From positions 22,703,707-22,767,706 of the forward strand of contig OZ038321.1 of assembly GCA_964035795.1 (NCBI GenBank): a stretch of 64,000 nucleotides of DNA. Direction: 5' to 3'. Source of the DNA: Pterobdella sp. o SKG-2022. Lineage: Eukaryota; Annelida; Clitellata; Hirudinida; Piscicolidae. The notes beneath the pieces are model-generated. The model saw only the letters and a program-made list of their open reading frames with translations, ran no database searches and was not told where the DNA came from. Numbering within the stretch: the first letter of the stretch is position 1; the number at the start of each line of letters is the position of its first letter. Below are positions 41,301 to 54,975 of this stretch, piece after piece. The position numbers and the translations under genes are program-made.

Positions 41301-44300
41301 TGATGATCGCAACTTTTTGAGCCTCTCAATAGCCAGCATTATCTTCTTTTGATGACCTTAATGGAAACGAAATTTTGTTTAAAATGACTCAAAAAAATAT
41401 TCATGAAAAGTCAAACTAAAAATTTTTTAATTTTTGATCTTAACTAGCATGTAGAATTGTATCCACACCAAGTTTTTTGATTCCGATATCTTCTAGGTCT
41501 TCCCAAGTGAGTAGGACAACCTTTTCCATCGTACCACACGAACCTTTCATCAGGTTGCTTTCGTACCTCCTCAAATGCAGTAGTGTCAACCACTCAATTA
41601 TGCTAGCCTGTCAACAAAGTTTTGTTAGAAATCAATTCTAGCTTTACTAGTAAACATAATTGATATAATGAAGACTACTATTAACCATGATAATTAGGAC
41701 TGTTTAAAGCAAAATTTAAACTTTCAAAGAATTAACACAATAGAAACATTTGAATTTTTACTAAATAACGTTAAGAAGCTCGAGCTAACTGGCCAATAAC
41801 TGAAGACAGGATGATAGGAAGAAAGTTTATGGAGATGAGCTGTTAAGTGCTTTCTGAGAACTGGTGTTGTGATTCCTATGCCAGTGAGGTCCTTGAGGGG
41901 GTTTGGAGGGTTATGGTGAGATGGGGTGTAGTGAAGTCTGGTGGAGTGTAGTGAGGTGGGTTAAGTGCGATGAGATATAGTTCAATGTTGTGTCACATGA
42001 TGTAATGTGGTTTTGTGTGGCTTTGTGTAGAGTATTTTAGTAGGGAGGGATTTTACAGTAGTGTAGAAATGCGGGATGAAAGGTGCTTTAAATTTTGTGG
42101 TGTGGCGTTATGTAAAGATCAATAATGTATGTTTATAATGGCCATATTATTATTGAAGAGAACCTCATACTTTTTTTATATGCCACATACTTATTAAACC
42201 AATAAATTATATAAACATAAAAAACGTGACTCCAAACACAATCGTTACTTGATCTTGAAACTATAGTGAAAAATTTCAAACTATGACATCACCTTTCTTG
42301 AATATCAGATAAACTCTTATCTCATCGTTTTTAATTTATCTTTTGTGTCTAAAAGAAAAAAAATATTGTACAAGCTTGAGTGTGAAACAAGTTTAGTAAA
42401 TTTGAAGTACTTTTTAACTAAAAATAGTTTTCAATCGAAACTCATGACGAGTTTTTAGAAATGATCTTAACAAATTCTGTTTTTATAAAAAAAATTCCAT
42501 AATCGTAAAAATCTTTTTTGAAATCATGTCGTAAGATATTTCTTTTTCAAGGCCTTAAATTGTACTTTTATTAATCTCAAAAGTTCTTTCACACTTTTTG
42601 TAACAAATTCACATTTGAAAAACGGAAAATAAATGCATTTATTAAACACTATACAATTCCATGAAAAATTCAAAAATTTTTCACAAAATATGATCATATT
42701 ATTGAAGTTTTCATATTTTTTAATTGATAACTGAAAACAAATCAAAAACAAACTTCAGGAGTCATGCGGGAAATAGTGCCCCGGTCGTAACCTGATTGGA
42801 CAAAGAGAGGGAAGCACTGTGGTTGGTTGATGCTTTTCAGCCAATTATAAACTCCTTCGGCCTCCTGGATGGGTTTTTTAAGAATTCAGTTTACTTGAAG
42901 TGTGAAGCGATGCGTCATGAGTGCATTTATGTATTATTTATATGTATTTATTACTTGAATTTTTTTGGGGATATTTATGTAGATGTATTTTTTCATTATT
43001 TATGTGAAACGCATATTTTGTCTTATAAAATTAATTTTTTTAATATTTACGTGAACTTTATCTGCAAAATAAATAACTTTAACGTGAGCTCCTAAAACAG
43101 ATAATTATTTTATATTGAATTTTGATGAAGACTTGGTATAACTTATTACCAAGGTTCTGTATATAATTCTCTACAGATGTTGTTTTCAAGTTTAATGATC
43201 CTAGGGAAGAAGCCGTCAACAAGTCTTAATCTATCTTATCTACTAGAAAGTCATTCTAAAAAAAGAAAAAAATTTCTCATTCCTTAAACGTTCAAATCTG
43301 CAGTTTCAAGCCTTCTTAGACCTTGGAAAGCTTAACACATCGTTCATTACTCATGAAATACTTGATGGTTTCCAACCAGTTTCTACAGCTTCTGATACAC
43401 TTTACAGATTGGATGGTTTTTTGCCATTTATATTATTCTTAATAATGCTTTTAAGTTGTTTAAAAATTTTTAGCTTCAATCTCATTAGTCCGTCTGCTTC
43501 AATACATGTAGTTTTTAACTTCCTTCTCCGGCATATTTAATATAATTACATCATCTCATGATCTCATGACTCATTACAAAAGTTATGAAACATGATGGAA
43601 AACTTGATAATGTAAGTTCACTTTACAAAAAGCTTTGTGGAATAAAATAAAATTCAAAATAGATTTTTCATTTGAATATTTATGTTTGGTTCGAAGGATT
43701 AGAAGCTGATTGAAACCTCTTTTAAAAACAGCTTGTTATTCATTTAAAAAACAGAATAATTCCGAGTATTTAAATAAATATTGGGAAAATTGAATATAAT
43801 TTCATAAAAGGTCGTATAAAAACAAAGAAGCATCTAAAACCAGATGAATCTTCATGGATTGGTGTGTAAAAGACGAACTATAAGTCACGATTCCGTACTA
43901 CTAAAACCATAAAAGACATCTGTCTATGTCCCTATTCCTTATTTTATAGACAATTCATCTTTATTCTCATCACTTAAGCGCGTTTTTTACTGATGATGAT
44001 TTGTGCCAAAAAATCTTGAAACATTTTTGGAAATTTTTACAAAAAAACTTACAACAACGTCATATTGCTGGTCAGTGAGATTTGAATGGCGGAGAGATTG
44101 GTTGGTATGGCGAGGAGATGGGATAGTACGATGGGGAGATGGGTCGGTACGATGGGGGGAATGATTATTTCGATGAGATGAAGAATTCAAATGATGAGAA
44201 ACAGAATCGGGATGGTGGAAGCCTTTTTGATAATTCAAAGTTGAATCTGACTCGTTATTATTAAAATTTGTAAACGAATTTTTTTGGTGTAGTTGTTTCT

Positions 44301-46537
44301 TATGTTGTTGTATGAAATAGGGGGATTGGAGGTATGGAGGTAGGGGAACAAGACTTCTACGGCTCAAAGATGGAGACGATGATGAGGGTTGGACGGGGCT
44401 GTTGTACTGGCGGTGCATGTTAGTCGGGAAGCGGTGCGAAGGCGGCTGGTTTTGATGACCTGAAGAACTCTGTAATGGGATTTGAATATTCATGTAGTTT
44501 CATTCAAATTTTTTAAAATTTTATTTTATTTGTTTCAGATTTTTAAAAAAAGGACTCGAGGATAATATTAAAAATTAATTCTTAAACATGTATTTCCACA
44601 TAACTCATGATTCATGTTTATTGATTTTATCGACAAATATCTTGTCTCAGTAAAACAGATTTTATCGAACTTTTTTTCAAAATTTGTATACTCTATTGAA
44701 CAATAAAAAATAGTACTATGTTACTAAAGAAAGCATCTCAAAACAGAAAGAGTCTCATAAAGGCTATGTAAAGCTCAAAATGGTCATAATCCTAGAAAAA
44801 AAGTGCCACTTTGTAAATATATTTTTGCTTTAAAAGCATTGTTATCATTGATTTGTTTTTTAAAATGAGCCTTCATACTCATCAAATTCCATAATGCGGT
44901 TTATTGTTGGTTCGAAATTATTTGAAATTGTTAGGTTTTTAGTTTTCACAAAATGTAAAAATATTTAAACAAAAACTCAACTCAAAAGCTATTAAAACAG
45001 CATTTCTATAAACTGAAGCTTATTCATTAAGAAATAAAGCAAACAGCATAAGGAAATAATTAAATTAAAAGCATTAAAGATTAAATGTAGGATTAGCATT
45101 ATTATATAACTTTAGATCTCTGAATAAATATTTCCCCTTTAAATACTACTCTACCAAGAATTTATCAACAACTCATTAATGGGTTTTCTTTCTCTAGAGA
45201 CAAAAACATTTCCAATTAACTTGTCTTTTGTATATCAAATACATTGTGGCTAAAATCTTCTCAGAATCTTTCACTATTGTATTGAATTCATACAAGGACT
45301 TCAATTAATTTCCGCTTATATGAAATATGTAATGTGTTTATACGTATGAATATCCCAAAAGTGCCATAAAATTTCAAAAATTTTTGTAGACTTTGATGGC
45401 TTCAACTCCACTTCATAATTTCAATTTCTATTCAAGTATTACTGTAGGTTTACATTCAGATGTTTGACTTACAAGATAATTTGAAAAGCAGATCATACAT
45501 TATATTCTCCGCTAACCTGTCATTTCAAAGGCAGCATTCCTACTATTATATTGAAATTTATTTTGAAGTGTCAACAATAGTATAAACAATGTTGAATCAA
45601 AAACTCTGAAGAGAATAAAAATAATTAAAACTATAACAATGATATCGATGAAATAAAATAATGCTTAAGCATAATAATAGCAAAAAAAACAAAATAAAAA
45701 GAATATCATGATGAATTGCAATGAAAAAAACTAAAAGATAACCTCAGAAGTTGTATTAACAATAACGTACAATAACAACAGATGGATTCTAAATACTTGA
45801 ACGTTCAATATAGCCCAGATAATATAATTAATGTTGAATAAAAAACTTTAACGAGGAAAAAAAACATTTACAAGGATCAAAAATGAAGGAAATAATTATA
45901 ACTATGATGGAGAGTAAAATAGTAACCTAAGAAGAACAGAAAAAATTCAATAAAATTCGAAGAATATCATAATACAATAAATAAAAAATAATAAAAATAA
46001 ACAGATTATTTACAAAAGATATCATACAATAAAAAACGAATTCTAATTACGAGAACAAATAATATAATCTAAACAATCTTAATCCGCACACATACCAATA
46101 GCACTAACTTTGAAAAAGGAATGCGATGCAATTAAACGTAATATAACCCTTATATTATAATAGCCCAACCCGTATGATGATGAGAACTGGAATCAATACA
46201 GAGGTGCCATGTGATGTTGAAGACCTAACTGATATGATGAGAATCTAACTTATGTAAAGATTGGACGCTACGTAATGTAATAGACCCGATAGGAAAGAGT
46301 GTACCGAAAATATAATAATGACTTAATTGCAAGCTAGCGTGAGCTCAGGCGTGTAAGGCCACAGTAACACAATTGCTATTTATGAATATGGGTCGAAGTG
46401 GTTATTTATCTGTTTTGTAGTTATTTATGTCTATACCCCTTTCCTATATATTTATATGTGTTTTTAGCTATATATATATATATATATATATCTATCTAAT
46501 AACAATAGATAATGTATACCTGTCTTCCTAATTAAAT

Positions 46538-46573
<36 letters not shown>

Positions 46574-49500
46574 GCTTTAATATTGGTCTATCTGTAATAT
46601 GAAATTTTTCATTCCAACCATAGAATATATTTTCCCCTTTATCACTACACCTTTTCATAACTATTAATTTTTTTTTTTATAGTTATAGATGTTATTTTTA
46701 TACTTATTGGTATTGATATGGGAGAGATATAACGGCTCTGTCGGCTTTGAGGTCGCTTCACGCATTTAATAAGAGTCTATTGTGTAGATGTGGGTAGTTT
46801 TCTTTACTGTATTATTCTGGGACAGTTTTTATGTATCTTAATACACTGAGTTCTTTAAAAATATAACATTTTGGTTGAAATAAATTTAAAATTATCTTTT
46901 AATTGAATATAAAAACAAAAGAATTTTATAAACATGTAAATATTTTCGTTGAGCACAAAAAAATATTTATTGCGCACATATTTGTAGAATAATGTGGTCA
47001 ACCCATCAAAAACACATTAATGTAAGCAACATTAGCACATGAAGTTTCCTATAAGTTCATTAATCGCAATTTCAAAGCATTACAATACTTCATTGTTATC
47101 ATATATCTAACAATTGTCTGATGTCTTCAAAAAGATTGTCGATAGAGATGATTTATATATGTACTTATATGCATCTATTAAGGGGAGGATTTTTCGATAG
47201 ATTAAATAAAGTTCATTATTATTCGATATATTAAAAATTATTTTAAATATATTCCATTTATTATATGTACCATTTGATTTAAATACCAAATTATTTAATC
47301 ATCAACATTAGCGCTATTAATTCACTACATACAGGCAATACACTGTGGGATATAACGATAAAACTGCATAAAAGACTTCAATGTGAACAAGATAACAAGA
47401 GTCGCGCTCCTTTATTTAGACTTCGAAACAACTGTTTTGTTTGATTTATTATTTATTGTTTTTCAGCATTAACTACATTAGTTTAGTTTTTATTTAATTT
47501 TTTAAAATTATTATTCTGAAATTTTTGGTTGTTTTTATTTTTAATTTATTTTGTTATCATTTTTATTTTATTTTATGAGTTTTTTTTTAAATTTTTATTG
47601 AAATAAATTGATATTTTCAATTATAATTTTCAAATATTAATTTTTAAATATTACTTTCCATGACATCAACATTCCAGGCCAACCAATTTGAGTATTCTCT
47701 AGGAGAGAGCTTTATTATTATTCTTGTTTTTATTATTATTTTTGAGTTATTAATATTATTATTCTATTTTTAAAAAAACTTTTTATTCAAGTCTTATTTT
47801 TTCAATCATTATTTCTGTTATATAGTTTTATTTTTTAATTTTTCCAGAATTCATTCATTTTTTTTATTGTTCAGTGTTTTATTAGGGCTGGCATTATTGG
47901 ATATTTTTATTAGAATTTTTATCATGCTTTAGTTTTGAGTGAATATTTTATAAGCATTTTCATAAATCCATATTTTTTCCAAGCTATTTATAACTCACAT
48001 TTATGAGACGAAGTAAATTTTTTAAATGATTTTCTACCCTCAGTCTTCACAATTTTTTTAATCACCTGTTTTTTTTAAATTTATACTATTTCAAAATTAA
48101 CCATTTTTTACCATAAGTATTAGTTTCACCCAACTTTTCTCCTCAAGCTGTTTCACCCAAACATCTCAACCAACCATACTCACCTAACCCCTTTCACTCA
48201 ACCATCTATCCTCAAACACCTCACTCAACCATCCCACATAAAATTAATCTCAGCAGAACTAAGCTCCTTTGGTGCACCCTTTGATCCAAAATATTTCAAT
48301 TTAATTCCTAATAGTAGTTAAACAAAATTCTGCAATTATTTTGTGAGATCGTTTTGATTTGAGCTCATGAATACTTGAAAATTTTTGTATGGCGAACTTT
48401 CAACTAATCTCTTGTTTAGGGGTTTTAAATAACAATTCATTTCAAATTTATATTTTAATTGAAAACAGTGTTAACTTAAGAATTAAAAAAATTATTTTTT
48501 CAAGTTTTGATAGATATGAAGAAACTAATGGTTGTAGACAATATCAATAAAAAATAAACTATCGAAAAAAAATGTAAAAAATAACAACATAAAACCACAA
48601 AAAGATATTAATAACGATGCGATACAAAAAGATCACTAATGTTTTGTAACAAAGTTGAATTGAGAGCTGTCAGGAAACAAATATCCTCAAAACCCCTTCA
48701 ATATGATACAATTAATAAGTAGATAAAAAAAAAAAAATTTATATATATACACATGAAGTATGAGAAAAGTGGCGTCAACTGCAAGAGTTTCTAGGCCACA
48801 GTGGAATGTGATGATTAAGAGGAAATAAAGAACGTAATTAGAATACTTATGAAGGGAAATGCAAATTTGATACAGGATAGAAAGCACTGTTCAGAAATTC
48901 CATTGGAAGCACCAAGTTTCATGTTTTACAGATTTTTAAATAAAGCTGAAATTTGTAACCATTTATAATGTTTCGTATTTCAAGATTAAGTTTGGAAAAT
49001 TTTAGTTTTTTTAAAAACATGTTATTTCTGAAATAAAATTTTGCAAATATTATTTGGATATTAAATAAAAGTTGAATTTTGATAAATATTAGTTCATCAA
49101 AAATTGATTTTCTTTTAAAAACTAAAAAATTGAAAAGTTATTGTAAAAAATGATTAATCATGAACTGAAAAATTTTTTAAAGAATTTTCAAATCAGTCCA
49201 CGATTTGTATTAAAATACACAGTATGTAGGTTTGAAAAGCTTCATTAAAACACGATTAAGACTTGCACAAAGCAATTAGAAACAAATTTATTGTCTCAAC
49301 AACTCTTCACAGTTGATAATTAACACTTGCTTTTTAAAGTGAAAATGTAATTCGAGAAGAAAAAGCATCTTTTTTCACAAATTTTATTTTGAATTAAAAA
49401 TTTTGATTCATTTTTCAAGGCTGGTAGTTCGCAGAGTTCTCAACTTTCAGTAAATTCTGTTAAGATTTAAACTGTTGCACAAAGCTTTTATTAATTGTTT

Positions 49501-52500
49501 ATATAAAAAATACTTTGAAGTATTTTTAAGGTACGAAGATTTTTGTAAGTTGAACTAAAATTATCAAGTACTTAAGCTTTTGTGCTTTTTTGACGTCATT
49601 TGATTTCTTCATACAAACATATCCCTAAAAACATATCTATATGAATATACCTAAATAAATATTTAATATTTTTAATTATTTATAAATTCTATATAAATTT
49701 ATTTACATGATTGTTTATTGAAATAATTCATATTAGTATACAGGTATAGCTGTTTGTTCGAAATATTTTGTGGCGAAGGGAGTAGAGAAGTTGGATATCG
49801 GTGGATTCCAACTTCAAAATATTATAATTTTTTTTCACCCCAAACCTGCAAAAATTGCACTATTTGAATAAGCTATTTGATATTGAAATAAAACTTGTAC
49901 CAGTGCAGAGATTGCGTGTAGTCACGCAAAAACTATTTTTGATAAATCAAAAAGCATTTAAAAAAGTATCAAAAAAAATTATGATGAATTGGTGTGGTAT
50001 AATTAAAAAACATCAGCCAATTATATTGATTTTTTCATTCAATAAAAATTAATAAATATGTTTAATTTTGTAGTTTTAACATTCAAATATTCCTAGAACC
50101 AATGAGAAACGTTGATTTGATTGATAATTCTCATGAAACTTTTTAAATATCTAAACAAAAATATGATAAATATCAAATAAATAAAAAATAACAAAAAAAA
50201 ATCAAAAAACTAAATTATATTTTTTTTATAACTCTTTCAATAATACTTTTTATTCAAATAAGAATTTATTTACGGATAATACTAATAAAAAAATAAATTG
50301 GAATCTTTGAAAACAGCATCATGTTGACTTCTGCGCCACCCCTGACTTAAACTTTTTACCCACTCTGCAAATCACAAACTCACACATTATCTATATTCAA
50401 ATTTTATTTTAACTCAAGCTAAACTAACAATTGGTAATTCTTATTTAATTTAGTTTGTGTTATTTTATTAAATAGAATGAAATTGATTAATATTTTCAAT
50501 CTTTTTAAAACAAAAGCCATATAGCATTGTATGCTCCATGTATTTACATATGCTACCACACACATCTTTATATAGTTTCATTTAGTTAGTATTTTTATAA
50601 ATTTTCTGGTATTGTTGCGCTATAAAAAAAATTAATTTTCCTTTATCTTTTTATCTAATCGTTCATTCATTCATTTCTTTATTCGTTTATCTTCATATCT
50701 ATACATCTTTTATACATCCATCTGTTTCAAAAACTTCATCTTCATTCATCCACCGTTTATACTCATTCATTCATTTATCTAGCTAATTCTCTATCTATCT
50801 TTAAATTCAGTAATTCCTCAACTGATATATACATTTATTTATTCATTCATCAATCCACTCACCTTCCTGTCCATCTGTTTATTCATCTATACGCACCCAC
50901 AAACCCACCCAGTCATCCATCCATCATTCATCCACCTATCCATCACCCATCTATCCACCCACCTATATACCATCCTCCACTTCCCACCCATCCACCTTAC
51001 CTCATCTTATCCTCTACAATCAACCTCGAATTTTGTTTGCACCTTATATTGTTCTTATGGCAGCTTGTATTTAAACTTATAAAGGTAAATATTCATTGGT
51101 TTAATTATTCTTTGAATTTATATTATTATTATTATTCTTATTATTATCGCAACGCTTCTCATAGGTTACTACTTCTATAAACACAACTCGAATGAGCTCG
51201 AGTTAGCTGCATTTGATGCTTTTATTATTGTTACTTTTTATGATTTTTCATAGGTTGTGGATATTTTCAATCTACTTTCCTTATTTAATTTTTTGATTTA
51301 TTGTTTTGAATTTTTATTTTATGCTTCACTTAGTATTTCTACATTTCTGTTTTCATTTGATTCCCAGAACCCTTTGTTATAACATGTTAAACTCCCGATT
51401 GACCTTGGCAAATGTTTATAGCTTTATAACAGCATTAATTTCTGCATCATAATAACGTTTGATTGAGTATTATTTCAGTTCAGAAATCAGTAGTATTAAA
51501 ATCATGAATAAGAGTTATTGTACTAAATATATTTGATAATGCTAGTTTTACAAAAAGCTTCGTGCACTTTTAAATAAACTTTCTTTGAGAAGTAACCTGG
51601 GTTTAGTGATAAGGTTAAATTTATCAAAAATTATGGCTTATTTGGTGTTCTAATAAATGTGTTGAAAAGTTAACGAAGAGACGTGAAATTTTTCGAAAAA
51701 CTCTTTCAACATCAACTTTTATGATCTCGAAACTCTCTAGGGTGAACTATAATAAACTTCTTAGATTATTATTTCAACGTTGATTATTAAAGAAATTTAT
51801 TGAATATACTCGATGAGAATGAAAAGATAGACGTTATGAATGAAATTTTGAGTGAATATTTTGCATTTTTGTTATATGAATAAATCAGCTGTTATATTTT
51901 CTTAAATTGGAAATTTGATTGCAAAATTTTTGGGCTTAACAGATCAGTTGAAATAATTTGGCTCAACATCGTTCAATCTAATCACCGCAATAGAGCCGCC
52001 ATCAAAACAAATGTGGTGAAGCTTTATTGGGTTAAATATAATAAAATGTTATAAAAATCACATGCAAAAACTATCAAAAATAACGTTGAAACATGAAGCA
52101 AACACTCAATGCAAAAATAAATATAAAAAGAGCAAAAAAAATTTGAAAAAAATGAAAACATCGCTACGTAACTTGAGAATATCACATGTGAAAAATGAAA
52201 CAAAAAATATAAAACCTCATGTCATAACTCAAATAAAGCAAGTATAAACAAACTTGCGAAAAAATGAATAATCATCGAAAAAACCTGAGAAAAAAAAAAC
52301 TCATAATAGAAAAAAACTGATGATCTACAGCCTTTTTTCGACCATATATAACATAATGGTTCTTTGCTGGCTGACCTTGGTGATGCAGCACCACGCATGT
52401 CATATTAATAACTGTGTACCATAGCACTGTTTGTGTACTACTACCATCACCATCATCACCCCCATCACCACCACCACCACCACCAGCCCGGCGGAAGAAC

Positions 52501-52974
52501 CCACCTTCTCGTGGTGCCGGGTGTGCACTCCAACAGGGGTGTCGAAGAGGTTCTAAACTACGTCAGTTTGCAACCACAAAGCATTTCGAGAATTCATCCA
52601 TCATTTTTATCGCTGCTCACCAAAAGTCACAAATAACTCAAAGCTGCAAGTTTCTTTCGGTACTCGCGCCAAAGTGTGTCGGAAGAGTCTTTGGAAGCTA
52701 GCGCTCAACAACAACAACAACCACCACCACCACTTACCGAGTACCCACTACTGTTACTTGCTGTACTGCTTCTGTTGCTGTTTTCTCCGTTGTTGTTTGC
52801 ATTGTTGATTATGTTGTTGTTAAGATTGTTGTTGAGAATATTATTAATGTTGTTGTTGTGGTTGATAACATTGTTGACGTAACTGTTGTTATTGTTGTAG
52901 TTGTTTACATTATTGTTGAGATGGTTTGCAATGATGTTGTTGTTGCCTTTGTCGTGATGTGGATGCATGTGAAA
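38360..52974 (-). CDS. Caskin-like scaffold protein, C-terminal part (SAM domain, proline-rich), 5' end not found
   Basis: Minus-strand exons 52974-52738 (tentative), 44469-44053, 41607-41469, 41356-40655, 40350-39952, 39875-39306, 39210-39153 and 38582-38360; phases agree and give 914 residues. In order: Asn-rich segment; Pro/Ser/His-rich segment ending LTDQQYDVV; a SAM domain (ASIIEWLTLLHLRRYES, VVLLTWEDLEDIGIKKLGHQ, KKIMLAIERLKKL). WEDL-x-x-IGI-x-KLGHQKK is close to the second SAM of Caskin. Then a Ser-rich region with a D7 run, and SH3-type ligands WKPVPPKRTNS, RLPPAEKR and GKPPILPKPSKK. It ends FDDIDCMFQGLTNELNQLL, which resembles the conserved Caskin tail. Known Caskins are synaptic or axonal adaptors with N-terminal ankyrin repeats, SH3 and two SAMs; those parts are not visible here. 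ANKS-type proteins are the alternative. The last acceptor could instead be at 38566. Confidence 0.75.
38635..38720. repeat. 15-bp minisatellite at the Caskin-like gene's last acceptor
   Basis: Nearly six copies of GGAGATGATACTTGT on the plus strand (ATCTCCACAAGTATC on the gene strand). It lies just upstream of the last coding exon, inside intron or 3' splice region. Plus-strand and minus-strand frames through it are both open, but only the exon beyond it on the minus strand looks coding. Confidence 0.9.
38931..39064 (-). mobile_element. tRNA-Thr-derived SINE with a second tRNA-like arm
   Basis: On the minus strand GCCCGCGTAGCTCAGCTGG, an anticodon arm TTAGA-CTAGTTA-TCTAA (anticodon AGT, threonine) and GCGGGTTCAATCCCGC are clear. 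The variable loop is missing and the T loop has six bases, so it is not a working tRNA. Outer bases GTCGG and CCGAC extend the pairing, as in the copy at 13269. A body containing GAGTATCGCTCTGTTGAGCT, itself like an inverted D arm, follows. GACGTC occurs at both outer edges. It lies in the last intron of the Caskin-like gene. Confidence 0.8.
41880..42080 (+). repeat. Degenerate G-rich GTGGTGTAGTG array
   Basis: Loose units such as GGTGTAGTGAAG and GGAGTGTAGTGAGG in the intron between the Asn/Pro-rich exon and the SAM exon. Similar to the array at 22412-22512. Confidence 0.6.
43601..43703. repeat. Foldback-family copy, single arm
   Basis: ACTTGATAATGTAAGTTCAC, then AAAAAGCTTTGTGGAATAAA and TTTTCATTTGAATATT. 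This is the reverse complement of the left arm at 18402-18452 and its flank, colinear over about 100 bp. Confidence 0.75.
46469..46569. repeat. Two (TA)n microsatellites
   Basis: TA runs at 46469-46491 and 46541-46569, separated by about 50 bp of unique sequence. Confidence 0.95.
49531..49570. repeat. Foldback-core trace
   Basis: GTACGAAGATTTTTGTAAGT followed by ATTATCAAGTA resembles one arm of the foldback family (ACGAAGCTT...ATTATCAAGTA). Confidence 0.45.
50655..51000 (+). repeat. Degenerate TTCATT/CATCCATC array
   Basis: Imperfect TTCATTCATT, CATCTAT and CCATCCATC units over about 350 bp, pyrimidine-rich on the plus strand. Confidence 0.7.
51531..51567. repeat. Foldback-core trace
   Basis: TTTGATAATGCTAGTTTTAC then AAAAAGCTTCGTG matches the ACTTGATAATGTAAGTTCAC, AAAAAGCTTTGTG core at 43601. 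Confidence 0.6.
52440..52735 (+). repeat. Inverted duplicated repeat, copy 1, bounded by trinucleotide runs
   Basis: Order: a CAT/CAC run (52445-52487), a conserved ~230-bp core from CCCGGCGGAAGAACCCACC to GGAAGCTAGCGCTCAAC, then a (CAA)n/(CCA)n run. Copy 2 at 59030-59330 has the same parts in the same order on the minus strand, with substitutions and small indels. It abuts the donor of the Asn-rich Caskin-like exon. One frame reads PGGRTHLLVVPGVHSNRG, but indels between copies do not keep one frame throughout. Confidence 0.75.
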
Positions 52975-54605
52975 CTGTGAGAATATCAAGGTTTAGTTCT
53001 CATAATTTATAAAAGGAAATCTTTATGACTGGTCGACGATAAAAAATTTTTTGTTTTTCTTTTTTTCTTCATATTTTGAATAATTCAAATAAATTTATAA
53101 AATTTGAATTAAACTTATAAAAGACCAAGTGACATTTGTATAAATTCATGAATTTTTATCAAACTGTTACGTTAAAAATATTATACAGGTCTTTATTCAT
53201 AGATATTATCATGAACCTTTTGGATTTGATAGTATATATTTCTTTGAAAGTTAGGTTTTATATTTAATTGGATAAAAATTAACTTGGCTATTCATGCATG
53301 GGACTTCCACGGGTAGGTAGGCATTAATTGCCGTTCTACACATTTGGGTCAGTGATTTGTTTTTAATGTAGCTTGTAGTTTGGTATAGAAAATATGAGTT
53401 TCACGCGTTTGAAGATTTTTTTGTTTTTTGAAAAATTTTGTATAATAAAAAGCAGTTTTTGGGCAAGATGATATTGTATAAATTCCTTAGATCTAATTCC
53501 AATTTTTTAAACATTCTTTATCAGAATATTTCTCATTTTCTATAAATTCCAAACTCTTGTTAATAAATATCAGGGAGCAATTCCCAGTTTCTTCACTTCG
53601 ACCTGCATTGATTTATGATTGCATTTTTAGGCTTATATATTCACACACACACTTCTATATTATTTGCATTTGAAAAATCTTCGCTTCAAAGTTTACTAAT
53701 AAAACATTACGATTCGTTGAGTTCACACTTGTTTTAAGTGTGAAAAAAAATTGAACTTTTAAAATTGAATTTAAGAGTTGAATGTGGAATTCATGGAGCA
53801 GTGAAAAAATTAAAAAATGTCTAAACTTGTTTCAAATGTTTAAAAAAAGGTTTAAACATTAAATATTAATAGAGGTTTTTACAGCGCTTTGTTAAAACTA
53901 AAAAATTCCCGACGTAAACCCTGCAACCTCCAAATTTAAAACTTGGCCATGAAACTTTCAGTTATCTCCAATCAAATTTCAACTACAAAGCAACTTCCAC
54001 GTTATAATGAAGGTGAAACAAATTGAAATATCCTCAAGACTGGTATTAAACTATTCGGAGGTGTGAGCACCAATTTATTGTTATCAAATAGAAATCTTGA
54101 ACGATTTAAATATGTGGTTTATGGCTTAAGCTTCAAATTTTAATTTGAATTTACACACTGGACTGAATAATAGAGAGCCAAATTTTGAAAGCTCTTAGCT
54201 ACCAATAAAAGACATGAATTTTTAAATATGAATTTCAACATATGGGAGAGTTTCATGCAAGGGTATCTATCGGAGTTTTTATCTTTAGAAAGTCAAAAAA
54301 AGCTCAAAAATTGATTGAAAAATATTTAATTAAAAAATAAAATAATATCTAAAAATTATATAGCTAAAGATTCAAACAGCTACAAAATACATCTTTATAT
54401 AAAAACAAAAAAAACACAAAGCCTTTTGAAAATAAATAAAGGTTCCAATAAAATTAATAAATACAATTAAACAGACTAAGTGATAAAAAACTGGGACGCG
54501 GCAATAATGCATAAAATCCAAACACACTTACACACAGAAATACACAAAGACACACAAAAACTCATTCAAAAAAACACACATACATGGTGGCAGCAACTCT
54601 TCACC

Positions 54606-54924
54606 ATGTATGTATGTATGTACGTATGCACGTATGTATGTATTTATGTATGTATGTATGTATGTACGTACGTATGTATGTATGTATGTATGTATGTATG
54701 TATGTATGTATGTATGTACGTATGTATGTATGTATGCATGTATGTACGTACGTATGTATGTATGTATGTATGTATGTATGTATGTATGTATGTATGAATG
54801 TATGTATGTATGTATGTATGTATGAATGAATGTATGTATGTATGAGTTTTTTTAAATGGGTTTTTATATGTGTATTTACATACATAGAAACATACATAGA
54901 AACATACATACCTACATACATACA

Positions 54925-54958
<34 letters not shown>

Positions 54959-54975
54959 CATACATACATACTTAC
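54606..54975. repeat. (TATG)n array facing a (CATA)n array
   Basis: About 240 bp of TATG units with scattered TACG, TGCA and TGAA variants (54606-54846), a 30-bp spacer, then CATA units (about 54877-54975). The two are reverse complements, so the locus could form a large hairpin. All long open frames here come from the repeat. Confidence 0.95.

Larger units (their letters stand above)
44494..52737 (-). other. Long intron of the Caskin-like gene (if exon 52974-52738 belongs to it)
   Basis: About 8 kb of AT-rich sequence. It holds (TA)n runs at 46469-46491 and 46541-46569, a TTCATT/CATC array at 50655-51000, and foldback-core traces at 49531 and 51531. I found no convincing exon. A second SAM domain expected in Caskin was not located. 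Confidence 0.45.

Noticed and set aside
48687..48887. Minus-strand frame SLHKYSNY...GLETLAVDATFL as a possible SAM domain
   Set aside because: The resemblance is short, the frame is hydrophobic, and no splice sites with the right phase were seen.
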